From NCBI RefSeq assembly GCF_034702125.1, contig NC_085875.1, positions 45,115,770 through 45,179,769 of the forward strand: DNA of 64,000 nucleotides, given 5' to 3'. The translations under genes and the position numbers were made by a program. Below, in pieces: positions 11,806 through 20,713 of this stretch. The notes beneath the pieces were generated by a model, which was not told the origin of the DNA, made no database searches, and saw only the letters and a program-made list of their open reading frames with translations. Positions within the stretch are counted from its first letter, which is position 1. Every line of letters starts with the position of its first letter. Source of the stretch: Engraulis encrasicolus. Its lineage: Eukaryota > Chordata > Actinopteri > Clupeiformes > Engraulidae.

Positions 11806-11865
11806 CTGCGGAGGAAGGATAGGAGCTGGGGGAATAACAACTAACCCCCAGAAAACAGCCGCAGG
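9281..11865 (+). mobile_element. RLE-type non-LTR retrotransposon (R2/NeSL/Hero-like), 5'-truncated
   Basis: The element carries reverse transcriptase followed by a Cys-His motif and a restriction-like endonuclease, the domain order of RLE LINEs such as R2, NeSL and Hero. The 5' part begins inside the ORF near 9281 (ERDCFFKDPFKHARQLL). The 3' end runs into an ataat repeat near 11866. A second, shorter copy of the same family sits at about 42300-43085 in slc30a10 intron 1. One ambiguous base (N) lies at 11093. The clade cannot be fixed by eye. Confidence 0.8.
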
Positions 11866-12240
11866 GATAATAATAATAATAATGATAATACTTTCGTTTT
11901 CTATAGCTCCTTTCAAAACACCCAAGGACGCTTCACAGAGTGTTGTGTTGGAGAGAGTGAGTGTGTGCGCGCGTCAGTGTGTGAGCATGTGTGTGAATGC
12001 GTGAAAGTGCTTGTGGAACTAGCAGCCATAAGCCTCCAGGAAGAGATGTGTCTTAAGGTGTTGCTTAAACATGGCCAGTGAAGGGGCATTTTGGATGTGG
12101 TCGGGCAGATTGTTCCAAAGAATGGGAGCAGCAACATGGAAGGCTCTGTCACTGGTGGTAACATCTATCAGCTGCAGGGGGTGACAGGGAGACGTCCCTG
12201 TCACTGCCCCGCCACCCCGGAGACGTTTCGGGATTAAAGG
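11866..12240 (-). mobile_element. L2/CR1-like LINE 3' fragment, antisense
   Basis: On the minus strand the region encodes the C-terminus of a LINE ORF2 (APILWNNLPDHIQNA and FKQHLKTHLF, a typical L2/CR1 ending), then a 3' UTR with 'ctttcaaaacacccaaggac' on the plus strand, and ends in an (ATT)n tail that appears as ataataataat at 11866-11890. It is heavily 5'-truncated. Confidence 0.7.
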
Positions 12241-12430
12241 GGCGAAACGTTGATGAGCGGTGGTTCCTGACTGACGACCCTGCAGCTTCCATGGGCACCG
12301 GAGGAGGTGCGACAGGCAGCAATGCCCAGCAGGATGTAACACCTTCCTGTGCAAATACAGAGTTGTTTGCCTTTTTTACCTCGAATAAAGAACACGCAGG
12401 GAAGGGCAAAAAAGCCAGAAATTTCCAACA
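12241..12430. other. Unassigned segment before the LTR remnant
   Basis: Short overlapping ORFs occur on the minus strand but carry no family motif. It sits between the antisense LINE fragment and the 3' LTR remnant and may be part of either. Confidence 0.4.
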
Positions 12431-12594
12431 ATAGTGCCTTATTTCTTATTTGTATTTCCTTGTTTCCTTTCCTTTTCAGACTGTGTGACACACTGTGTGT
12501 GTGAATGTGTATCTGAGAATATAAGCCTGAGCTATTGAGTAAATCAAATCACCTTTAAGAATCATATCCCATCGTCTCCTCATCATTCCTCTAC
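12431..12594 (+). repeat. BEL/Pao 3' LTR remnant, left part
   Basis: This is nearly identical to 4258-4425 (start 'atagtgccttatttcttatt'). It is interrupted after CTCTAC by a hAT-like insertion and resumes at 14391. The part of the LTR upstream of 'atagtgcc' is missing. Confidence 0.8.
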
Positions 12595-13139
12595 AGGGCT
12601 CCAGAGTGCGACCAATTTGGTCGCATATGCGCCCATTTTTTTCAATGGTGCACCTAAAAAATATTTTTAGGCGCACCGGTGCGACCAGTCATCAGTAGAA
12701 CAAAATCAATTACAGTACCAAACAACCGTTTTAATGGACATAAAATTAATAGTCATTCTACAGTAGTAGCCCATCATCACACAATAAAACGTGGCGATGC
12801 GGTCATTCCTTCAACTCCGCTGAACTACCGGTAGCTTTCTCCCCCTTCCTCGTCAGCCCGACGTTTCAGAATAGAATGTTCGACTTCGCTCAACTATCCG
12901 AGTTCACATGTGCCAGCGAGTTTTGTGTTCTCAACCAGGCGAGTTTTGCAACGGACGAGAGAGTTACAATCACGGTAAAAACAGCAAAATGACTTAAGGA
13001 TATTTTAAACACGAGAGAGTCACAATCACGGGGAAAAACTAAATGGCTTGAGCGGATATTTAACATTGCCACACAAAAACGCAGACAGGTGCGGATAATT
13101 GCCCGTTTCAGCCGCGTGCAGAGCTGGCCAAACAACAGG

Positions 13140-13530
13140 TGACGCGCTAGTCTGTCGGGACCAAAGAAACTCAAGAGAAAGAACAATCTCATGGCGGGGA
13201 ATGCATTGGCCACGGTGTAGTACGGGGGCGTTGCCTGAGGACACGAGTGGATGGAAAATTAACTCCCTTGCGCATGGTCATTGGTCATCCATCCACGATG
13301 GATGCCATTTTCGTACTCCGTAATTTGTGGCCAAGTAACGGCAGCTGTTGGTCAGCAGTAATTGCTGGGGGTAATTAAGGACAGCTGACAGACATTCACG
13401 CTGTCCTATGACCTGTTCCACAGTGAATAACATTTCCGTACTCCCCTCGCCATCATTTCCTACTACGCTGTTATGACGTGAGTAAGCCCTCTTGTCTCAA
13501 GCCTCTTTGGTCGGGACTTCTGTGAGAGTT
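13140..13530 (+). repeat. Dispersed repeat, copy 1 (shared with 28130-28610)
   Basis: Several long identical stretches are shared with 28130-28610, for example 'gcattggccacggtgta', 'gttgcctgaggacacgag', 'aactcccttgcgcatggtca', 'ggtaattaaggacagctgac' and 'ctgtcctatgacctgttcc'. A short ORF (WPRC...GALPEDTSGWKINSLAHGHW) is open in both copies, but nothing shows it is translated. Confidence 0.8.
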
Positions 13531-13594
13531 TTTAGATAGCGACTAGGGCAGGCTACATACTCCCTATCAGTCGGCAAGGCATCGTAAATGCACC

Positions 13595-13595
<1 letters not shown>

Positions 13596-13633
<38 letters not shown>
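13596..13633. repeat. (GA)n microsatellite
   Basis: A perfect AG run of about 38 bp inside the hAT-like insertion. Confidence 0.95.
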
Positions 13634-13635
<2 letters not shown>

Positions 13636-13847
13636 TGTGTGAGCGTGTGAGCGAGTGAGCGCACTGGTGCTGTCGTGTCTGTTCGTAGCGCTTGCTAAGA
13701 TACCACAATCAGAGGGAGAGCGCTCAAAAACGGGGAAATAGACAAAACCCAATTCACCTCAGATTCCACTGTAAACATAGGCTAGGCTATTTGTGTCTAA
13801 TGATTTTAAAAATCATGACATTTTTAGCAGGGTTTGTTAAAAAAAAA

Positions 13848-13902
13848 TCTATCCATCCACCTATCCATCCATCCATCCATCCATCCATCCATCTATCTAT
13901 CT
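13848..13902. repeat. (TCCA)n/(TCTA)n microsatellite
   Basis: A tetranucleotide run 'atccatccatccatcc' that grades into 'atctatctat'. Confidence 0.95.
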
Positions 13903-14156
13903 TCAAATTGTAACTCTGTGCTTGTGCCGTGTGCATAGCCTTATTGCAGAAAAGGCTGGTATGTTGATCTTAGGCCTACTAGTCACATAGGCCCTACTGA
14001 CTAAAAGGCTACTAATTTGGTCTTTTCTACCAGCCAAACTGCTTGTAGCCAAGATGTGTTAGTTAGGTAGCCTACTGTCATGTCTTTTAAGGAGCACATT
14101 TGGGAGACTAGCCTATAGCACATGAAAGGCTCCAGGTCTTTTAAAATATAGCAACA

Positions 14157-14159
<3 letters not shown>

Positions 14160-14189
<30 letters not shown>
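14160..14189. repeat. (AAT)n microsatellite
   Basis: About ten aat units, followed closely by ttattattct sequence of opposite sense. Confidence 0.9.
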
Positions 14190-14390
14190 GTTATTATTCT
14201 ATTATTGTTGCTATTTTGTAATGCTATTGTTATTATTTTCAATTATTATTTTTTAAAGCTGAGGTGCGTGTGTGTATGGGGTGGTGAAAACATTTGGCTG
14301 CACCTAAATTTTGTGCTGGTGCACCTAAAAAAAACTTTTAGGCGCATCAGTGCAACCAGTGCAAAAAGTTAGTCCGGAGCCCTGCTCTAC

Positions 14391-14465
14391 CTAGCATTCT
14401 AACCGATGCCCCATCTTGGATAACTCCCAATACCTAAACGAACCAGCCACCTAGCCTCCCCAACA
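14391..14465 (+). repeat. BEL/Pao 3' LTR remnant, right part
   Basis: It continues the 5' LTR sequence from 'ctagcattctaaccgatgcc' to 'cctccccaaca' and ends where the 5' LTR ends (4498). With 12431-12594 it gives about 239 bp of LTR. Confidence 0.8.
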
Positions 14466-14545
14466 TTTGATGTGGCCTAAACACAACACTTTGGGTATGC
14501 AAATACACCCCCTATACACAATTTCTATATCAAGAATAAATAATT

Positions 14546-16622
14546 GGTAACACTTCCAAATAAGGGGCCATAATTAACAGTAAAGTAGCTACAACCTAAT
14601 ACTTAAGTAAGGGTTAATAATCATTATTTAATGCCACATTAGACACATATTAATTGTTATTAATGCCACAAATAACCTTGTGTTACAAGTTAATAGCATA
14701 TTATTATTTAACTAATAGATAAGTAAGGGCACAGTTAATAGTTAAGTAGCTATCAGGTCATACTTAACTAAGGACCAAAATTAACACTTACTTAATACAA
14801 AAGCAAGGCATAACTAATGGTTAATTAATACATAAATATTGGGTTTTGGGACCCTTATATTAGAGTTGGCTGAGGATAACTAATGGTTAATTAATAGATA
14901 GATATTGATATTTGGGACCCTTATATTAGAGTTGGCTGCGGATAACTAATGGTTAATTAATCGATAGATATTGGTGTTTGGGACCCTTATAATAGAGTTG
15001 GCTGAGCATACCTAATAGTCAAGTAATTAATCTACTGTGACATCTAGTTTTCACTCGTTCAAATCACTGTAATAGTGGCAACAGGAGCCATTATATAGCA
15101 AGGATTGGACGTACACTTCTTAATGATGGTGGGGTGATGTGATGTCATTTTTTCATGTACCACTTATTAGTTTTAACGGTAAAAACCCTACAATAAATGC
15201 AGAACATTATGAAGAGTAATAGTTTTGAAGCGAAACTAAACCATTCCTTTGTGATAATTAGGTTAATGTTTGAGAATATTAGCTCCAAGAAGAGCAGTGC
15301 ATGATGGGTACGCAATCTATAGACAACAATAATTCGGTATTATTTAATCATTAGATATGCCTTACTTTTGTATTAAGTAAGTGTTAATTAAGGTCCTTAG
15401 TTAAGTATGACCTAATAGCTACTTAACTATTAACTGTACCCTTACTTATCTATTAGTTAAATAATTATATGCTATTAACTTGAGACACATGGTAAGGGGC
15501 CATATATATTATATAATTAGCTATAACCTAATACTTTAGTAACAGTTAATAATCACTACTTAATGCCACATTAGACACATATAAACTGTTATTAATTCAC
15601 GTGTTAAACATTAGTAAGCAGTTACTTAACTATTAGATAACTATTACCATGTGTCTCAAGTTCATAGCATATAATTATTTAACTAATAGATAAGTAAGGG
15701 TACAGTTAATAGTTAAGTAGCTATTAGGTCATACTTAACTAAGGACCTTAATTAACACTTACTTAATACAAAAGTAAGGCATATCTAATGATTAAATAAT
15801 ACCGAATTATTGTTGTCTATAGATTGCGTACCCATCATGCACTGCTCTTCTTGGAGCTAATATTCTCAAACATTAACCTAATTATCACAAAGGAATGGTT
15901 TAGTTTCGCTTCAAAACTGTTACTCTTCATAATGTTCTGCATTTATTGTAGGGTTTTTACCATTAAATGTAATAAGTAGATCATGAAAAAATTACATCTC
16001 ATCATCCCACCATCATTGAGAAGTGTATGTCCAATCCTTGCTATATAATGCCTCCTGTTGCCATTATTACAGTGATTTGAACGAGTGAAAACTAGATGTC
16101 ACAGTAGATTAATTACTTAACTATTAGGTATGCTCAGCCAACTCTATTATAAGGGTCCCAAACACCAATATCTATCGATTAATTAACCATTAGTTATCCG
16201 CAGCCAACTCTAGTATAAGGGTCCCAAACACCAATATCTATCTATTAATTAACCATTAGTTATCCTCAGCCAACTCTAATATAAGGGTCCCAAAACCCAA
16301 TATTTATGTATTATATAATCATTAGTTATGCGTTGCTTTTGTATTAAGTAAGTGTTACTTTTGGTCCTTAGTTAAGTATGACCTGATAGCTACTTAACTA
16401 TTAACTGTGCCCTTACTTATCTATTACTTATATAATAATATGCTATTAACTTGTAACACAAGGTAATAGTTATCTAATAGTTAAGTAACTGCTTAATAAT
16501 GCATTAATAACTATTAATATGTGTCTAATGTGGCATTAAGTAATGATTATTAACCCTTACTTAAGTATTAGGTTGTAGCTACTTTACTGTTAATTATGGC
16601 CCCTTATTTGGAAGTGTTACCC
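14546..16622. mobile_element. Giant palindromic (foldback) DNA element
   Basis: The 2077-bp unit starts ggtaacacttcc and ends ggaagtgttacc. Its left arm (about 14546-15495) reappears in reverse complement as the right arm (about 15644-16622), with a spacer near 150 bp around 15570. Aligned landmarks such as 'gcatgatgggtacgcaatc' (15300) and 'gattgcgtacccatcatgc' (15822) prove the inversion. Each arm contains three tandem units of about 62 bp ('gataactaatggttaatta...gggaccctt'). No transposase ORF is present. Flanks aataaataatt / aataactt hint at a short target duplication. The superfamily is not assigned. Confidence 0.85.
14827..15010. repeat. Three tandem ~62-bp subrepeats in the left arm
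   Basis: Three units contain 'taactaatggttaattaat' followed by 'gggacccttat' and 'gagttggctg'. The mirror set is at about 16135-16310 in the right arm. Confidence 0.8.
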
Positions 16623-17430
16623 AATAACTTTGGCAATAGGCCCAATTTAGAGACCCCTCCAACATTTACCAAAATCATATTTTCAGAGGGTCAGGGGGTC
16701 GAAACCTGGTTGAGACGACAGCAACATTCTGTATGAGGAATGCAACGGGATGGGTGCAGACAGCAGACCACGTTAGTCAGCACGGCTTGAAAGGATTCTG
16801 CCTACATTAAGCATCGTGGCGTGGGCATAACTGGCTTTGTTGCACTAAAGATTTCTTGTTGACTTGTTGAGTGGGGAGTTTGGCAGCGAGCAGACTTAAA
16901 ATGCATTTCCTTCAAATCTGTCTCCGCAAGGGCAAAAAACAGAAGTTGTGCTAAACCATTAAGGTCGTTCATGATCATTTTTCAGACATGCAGCAAATTT
17001 GCTAGGCAGCGAGCATGCTCACTGTGTCCGTGTGAAGCATCCTGGTCAGAATTTCCGTTCACGACGCAGTTTAAGGAAGTGACCTCTGCGCGGCAGTCCT
17101 GTCACATGGCGTTAAACCATCGCGGGAACAAAAGTTTTGTCAAGCAGCCACGCAGTACCACAAGAGGGACCTCCTCCATGATGTGAGGAATCTGCCGTGA
17201 TTGGTGTTCATAGCTCATGTGATTCATGTGTGTGTAGTTGAACGTGCTTCATTTTCTACATGCTGAAATGCATTTCATGCTCAAATGCAGCATACTCAGA
17301 GTGGTATCATCCATATGTATGGTCGCACAACCCACTTGCAACAGTAAAAAAGAGAAACAAACCACGTCAGATGCTCCATCTTCGCCACGTTAGGAATGTA
17401 TGCCATTGGTTACAAAACCAGTACTATTCC
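16623..17430. other. Intergenic, nothing assigned
   Basis: Mixed-composition sequence with small ORFs (for example 16971-17186) lacking any motif. No RNA or repeat is recognised with confidence. Confidence 0.5.
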
Positions 17431-17436
17431 ATGGGC

Positions 17437-17660
17437 AGCCGGCTCGACGGTTAGAGTAGTGGTAGAGCGCCTGACTTCCATTCGTGATATCCCCGGTTCG
17501 AAACTGCATTGAAACACAGGAAGTCTTTGTGGAAACACACCTGTTGCGAGTGACTTATGTTGTCTTTTATGTGAAGTGCACGAAACAGAGTGACCTTTGT
17601 GGCTGGCGCGCGATAGAAAAGCTACATATTGAACACCTGGGTTCAATCCCTGCGAGATGG
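17437..17660 (+). mobile_element. tRNA-derived SINE-like repeat
   Basis: A tRNA-like head is visible: 'gttagagtagtggtagagcg' resembles a pol III A-box region and 'ccggttcgaaactgc' contains a good B box (GGTTCGAAAC). The spacing is about that of a tRNA. A second 'gggttcaatccctgc' block lies at about 17639. It lacks tRNA cloverleaf integrity, so I call a SINE and not a tRNA gene. Confidence 0.6.
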
Positions 17661-18656
17661 GTTGGCGGTCTTATGTCATTTTAAAACTGTCCTATCTGGA
17701 TGACGACTTGGGTCCCAAAACAGAAAATGAAAAGCCCAAAGTGAGTACTAATTAACTGAATTATTACATGAAACTGAAGCCAAATCATCACAAGGTAGTG
17801 GGGCAGGCACGTGCACTCCAATACGGCAGGGGAGGCTGTGCCTCACCTGTCTCTTCTAGACTTCATGAGAATGATGAGATGCAGTAAATGTGAATAATAG
17901 TAACAATAATAACTACTGTTTTCGAGCATATTTACCATAACTACCATTTGTGCAGTATTTAAACAGTTTCAATCATTTTCAATCATTTTTGTGACCAAAA
18001 CCGCACTATTTTCCCACCTCCTGCTCCGAATACACTGAATTTGGGGCAACTCCCCAGTTGGCCTCACCGCAGATTGCGCAATCCCTCAGTAACAAGCTTC
18101 AGCGCATGCGCCATTTTGCTCGTTCTGTGTATGCAATTCGTAATATTGTATTACGTTTTTATACACTTAATAGAAATATGTATGGTGTGCCCTCATTTTC
18201 CTGATATTTGTTTTCACTATTTTCTACGTGTGATTATCATTTCTTTACTCTGAGCGCTTTGGCATAACCCCATTGAAAAATAGAGTAGTGCGGCGAGCAA
18301 CACATTGGCCTCACCCTCATTCTGCCGTTGAGTCCAGAGCCATCTAATATCAGAGTTACGCCACTCCCATAGACCTCTATGGACCAATCTTTCCACAGTA
18401 ATGGCGGCTCTCATGGAGCCTCACGGAGCGTTAACATGGAAATCCCCATTGACTTTAGTTCTATAAGAAGTTACTTAGTTCCAGAAGGTGGCCGTAGAAC
18501 ACAGAAAATGTGGTAAAGGTAATGTAATTTGTTTGTACTTAGTTTTTGTTTGGTATGTGATGGTTCTGTGTTAGTTTCCAACGAACAGAAGTTTACTGTT
18601 AAGAAACATTTTAATCTACGCGAATCACATCACCAACCGACTTCCTGGTCCCCGGT
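17661..18656. other. Intergenic, nothing assigned
   Basis: No gene is supported. AT-rich with scattered repeat-like phrases (e.g. 'cactcccatagacctctatg' near 18362). Confidence 0.45.
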
Positions 18657-19080
18657 TTGCGCAACTCTGTTATTAGATGGCTCTGGTTGAGTCTAGCCAG
18701 AGAGAGTTTAGATTGGTCTAGCTTTGTCAGTGACGTCATAGCGCCACTATATGAAGTTCAAGTGGCTAGCTTGTTCACGTTGACTGCTACCATCGAAGTG
18801 GATTTCATAACGAAACTAAGATCATTCTCAAAGTTGGATTTCCAAGGGAAACAAGACGTGATAAAGAATGGACGACCGACACCAGAGCTGAGGAAATTGA
18901 TTCAGGAGATTGGACAGAATATTATTTGATTATTTCACAGTGAGTGGTACAACCGAAAAGACTGGCTATGTGGAATGGGAGGCAACAAGCAAAACAACGT
19001 TAGCAGTTTGCTAGCTGGGTTGGATATGTCAAACCGTGAGAATATTATTGCGAGAAGCCCTGTAATCAAGACAGCATTTC
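18657..19080 (+). pseudogene. hAT transposase N-terminal remnant (TTF-type finger region)
   Basis: The ORF 18657-18929 ends FSKLDFQGKQDVIKNGRPTP (18828-18887), which resembles the stretch before the TTF-type zinc finger in ZMYM1-like hAT transposases (F..L.FQEK...K.LGRPTP). After an in-frame TGA at 18927-18929 the same frame goes on with SEWYNRKDWLCG, matching the W(Y)xRKxWLxG entry of the TTF finger, but the Cys ladder is then lost. It is a short decayed fragment; a degenerate host gene derived from hAT is less likely. Confidence 0.45.
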
Positions 19081-19483
19081 AAGGTAAGGAAATTTGATTA
19101 TTACATTTGCCCGCCGTGGCGTTGACTTGGGTCTAAGTTTTATTTGATTTTGTCAAGATGAAGGAAGAGTTGTTTGAAAAATAGTTCGGTTGCATTGTGT
19201 TGCGTAATCTTAACCTGCAACTAGTGAGAATGTTTTGAATGACATAGCAATGGCTACATGTCTCAAAGAATAATTCATCACGAGTGATGTTGGCAACAGA
19301 ACGAACTAGGGGTTGTGGGTTCCTGGATTTTGGTTTGGTTTGCGGCGGTGTGTTCACTTTGCCAGTCCCAGTATGCCCAAGTGATAACGTTGCTTGCTAT
19401 CCTAACGAGGCAGTTTAAAATGATAATAATCAAACGCTGTATAATACACGTTTTGAGGTTCGGCTCGTCTGACATTCTTTGAA

Positions 19484-20650
19484 ATGTCCATCCTCGAGAT
19501 GAACGACTGTGGAATATTTCAGCGTCATTGTCTATTGTTTAGCCTATTTAGGTTGAGTTTGGGTCCGCAGTGGTATGATATGGATGGTTCTCAGGAGGAG
19601 TGTCCTCAAATGACGCGCCATGTCGTGCCTATTTTCTGTCTACTCTTATTTTCAACTCTAAAAGATCTGAAAATTCCATTCTTCATCAGCGGGCCAATAC
19701 CAGCACCATGCTATCGCGACTTTGCGTTTTCGAGATTAAATTGCTTAAACACATGGCTGTCAAGGACATGCAGATCCAACGGTATCAGCTTTGTTGACAA
19801 TTTCGACCGTTTCTGGAGACGCACTGTACTTTTAAAAAAAAACAGTGCAGAACTGAGTTGGACCGGCGCCAAAGTGCTGACAGACCAGTTGGTTTACAGC
19901 ATTGAGACCTTGGGCGCTGATAAGCGGCCTGTATCTGTATCCACTCAGACACAGGGGCATTTCAACAAGCCCTCTGTGCCTGTAAGTGTGCAAACTGAGC
20001 CACAGATTGGCGAAAGCACACACACAGATGACGTAGCCAAGTCCCTCTCTGCTCAAGTGGAAAACAACGGAACACACAGAACTCGCCACAAACTGAACCA
20101 GCTTTCGGAACAGCTGGAAGATCTGTCACAGAAACTGGCAGCAAGCCGCTCGCCGGAGATCAAGTGTTCACCTCCTTGTCGGACTGGCAAAATGCCATTG
20201 GCATCACCAATTCCACCTCCCAGGTCTGCCAAAAAGCGACTGTCCACACAGGAAATAGGAAATGTGGTTTCCTCAAAACCAAACTCACCCCCCAGATGTG
20301 GCGAAACGCAGCCACCAGCAAGCCCTGGCAACGGCGACAAAATGCAATCACCAATGGAATCACAACCTTCCCGGAACGACGAAACACCATCTTCATCTCC
20401 CAGACTGAGATTTCCAGAAACTATGGCGAGACTACTCCCCTATGCCAGATCTACCTTTTCTACCCCCAGACATTCCTACCAAGCCTCCTATGCGGATATT
20501 TCTCAAGGTCAACCTCATTCTACCCCAAAATCTAAAAGGATACTTCCATCCATGACTGCACCCAAAAAAGGCAAGGCCCCACAACCACCTGTCTGTGCTC
20601 TGGAGTACAGTAGTATCAGTGAGGATGACATGGTTGAAAGCACAGTCTGA
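19484..20650 (+). pseudogene. L2 LINE ORF1, SGNH-esterase-like, probably decayed
   Basis: 388 codons. Residues about 60-140 match the second half of the SGNH hydrolase domain of CR1/L2 ORF1 (IPFFISGPIPAPCYRDF, LNCLNTWLSRTCRSNGISFV, DNFDRFWRR). The usual D-G-x-H-P block that supplies the catalytic Asp and His is replaced by NSAELSWTGA, so esterase activity is unlikely. The Ser-containing GDS block would lie upstream of this frame and is not found. Residues 170-388 are Ser/Pro-rich with a short amphipathic LNQLSEQLEDLSQKLA helix, perhaps for self-association. Start codon choice is uncertain because the true N-terminus may be frame-shifted away. Confidence 0.65.
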
Positions 20651-20713
20651 TATCAACTGGGTCCCTACCCACATAGTAACAGTTGTTTTGAAAATAAGCA
20701 GATAAGGGGACCC

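Larger units (their letters stand above)
12595..14384. mobile_element. Non-autonomous hAT-like element inserted in the LTR
   Basis: The left end is agggctccagagtgcgacc; the right end in reverse complement is cagggctccggactaac. Both ends carry gcacctaaaaaa...tttttaggcgca inverted blocks about 40-90 bp inside. The direct repeat CTCTAC flanks both sides (12589-12594, 14385-14390); with one mismatch it extends to 8 bp, the hAT size. The interior (1.79 kb) has no transposase. It includes the 13140-13530 segment shared with 28130-28610, a (GA)n run and a (TCCA)n run. Confidence 0.75.

Noticed and set aside
17437..17515. Possible tRNA gene (A and B boxes present)
   Set aside because: The arms do not fold into a tRNA cloverleaf by eye and the sequence continues as a SINE body.
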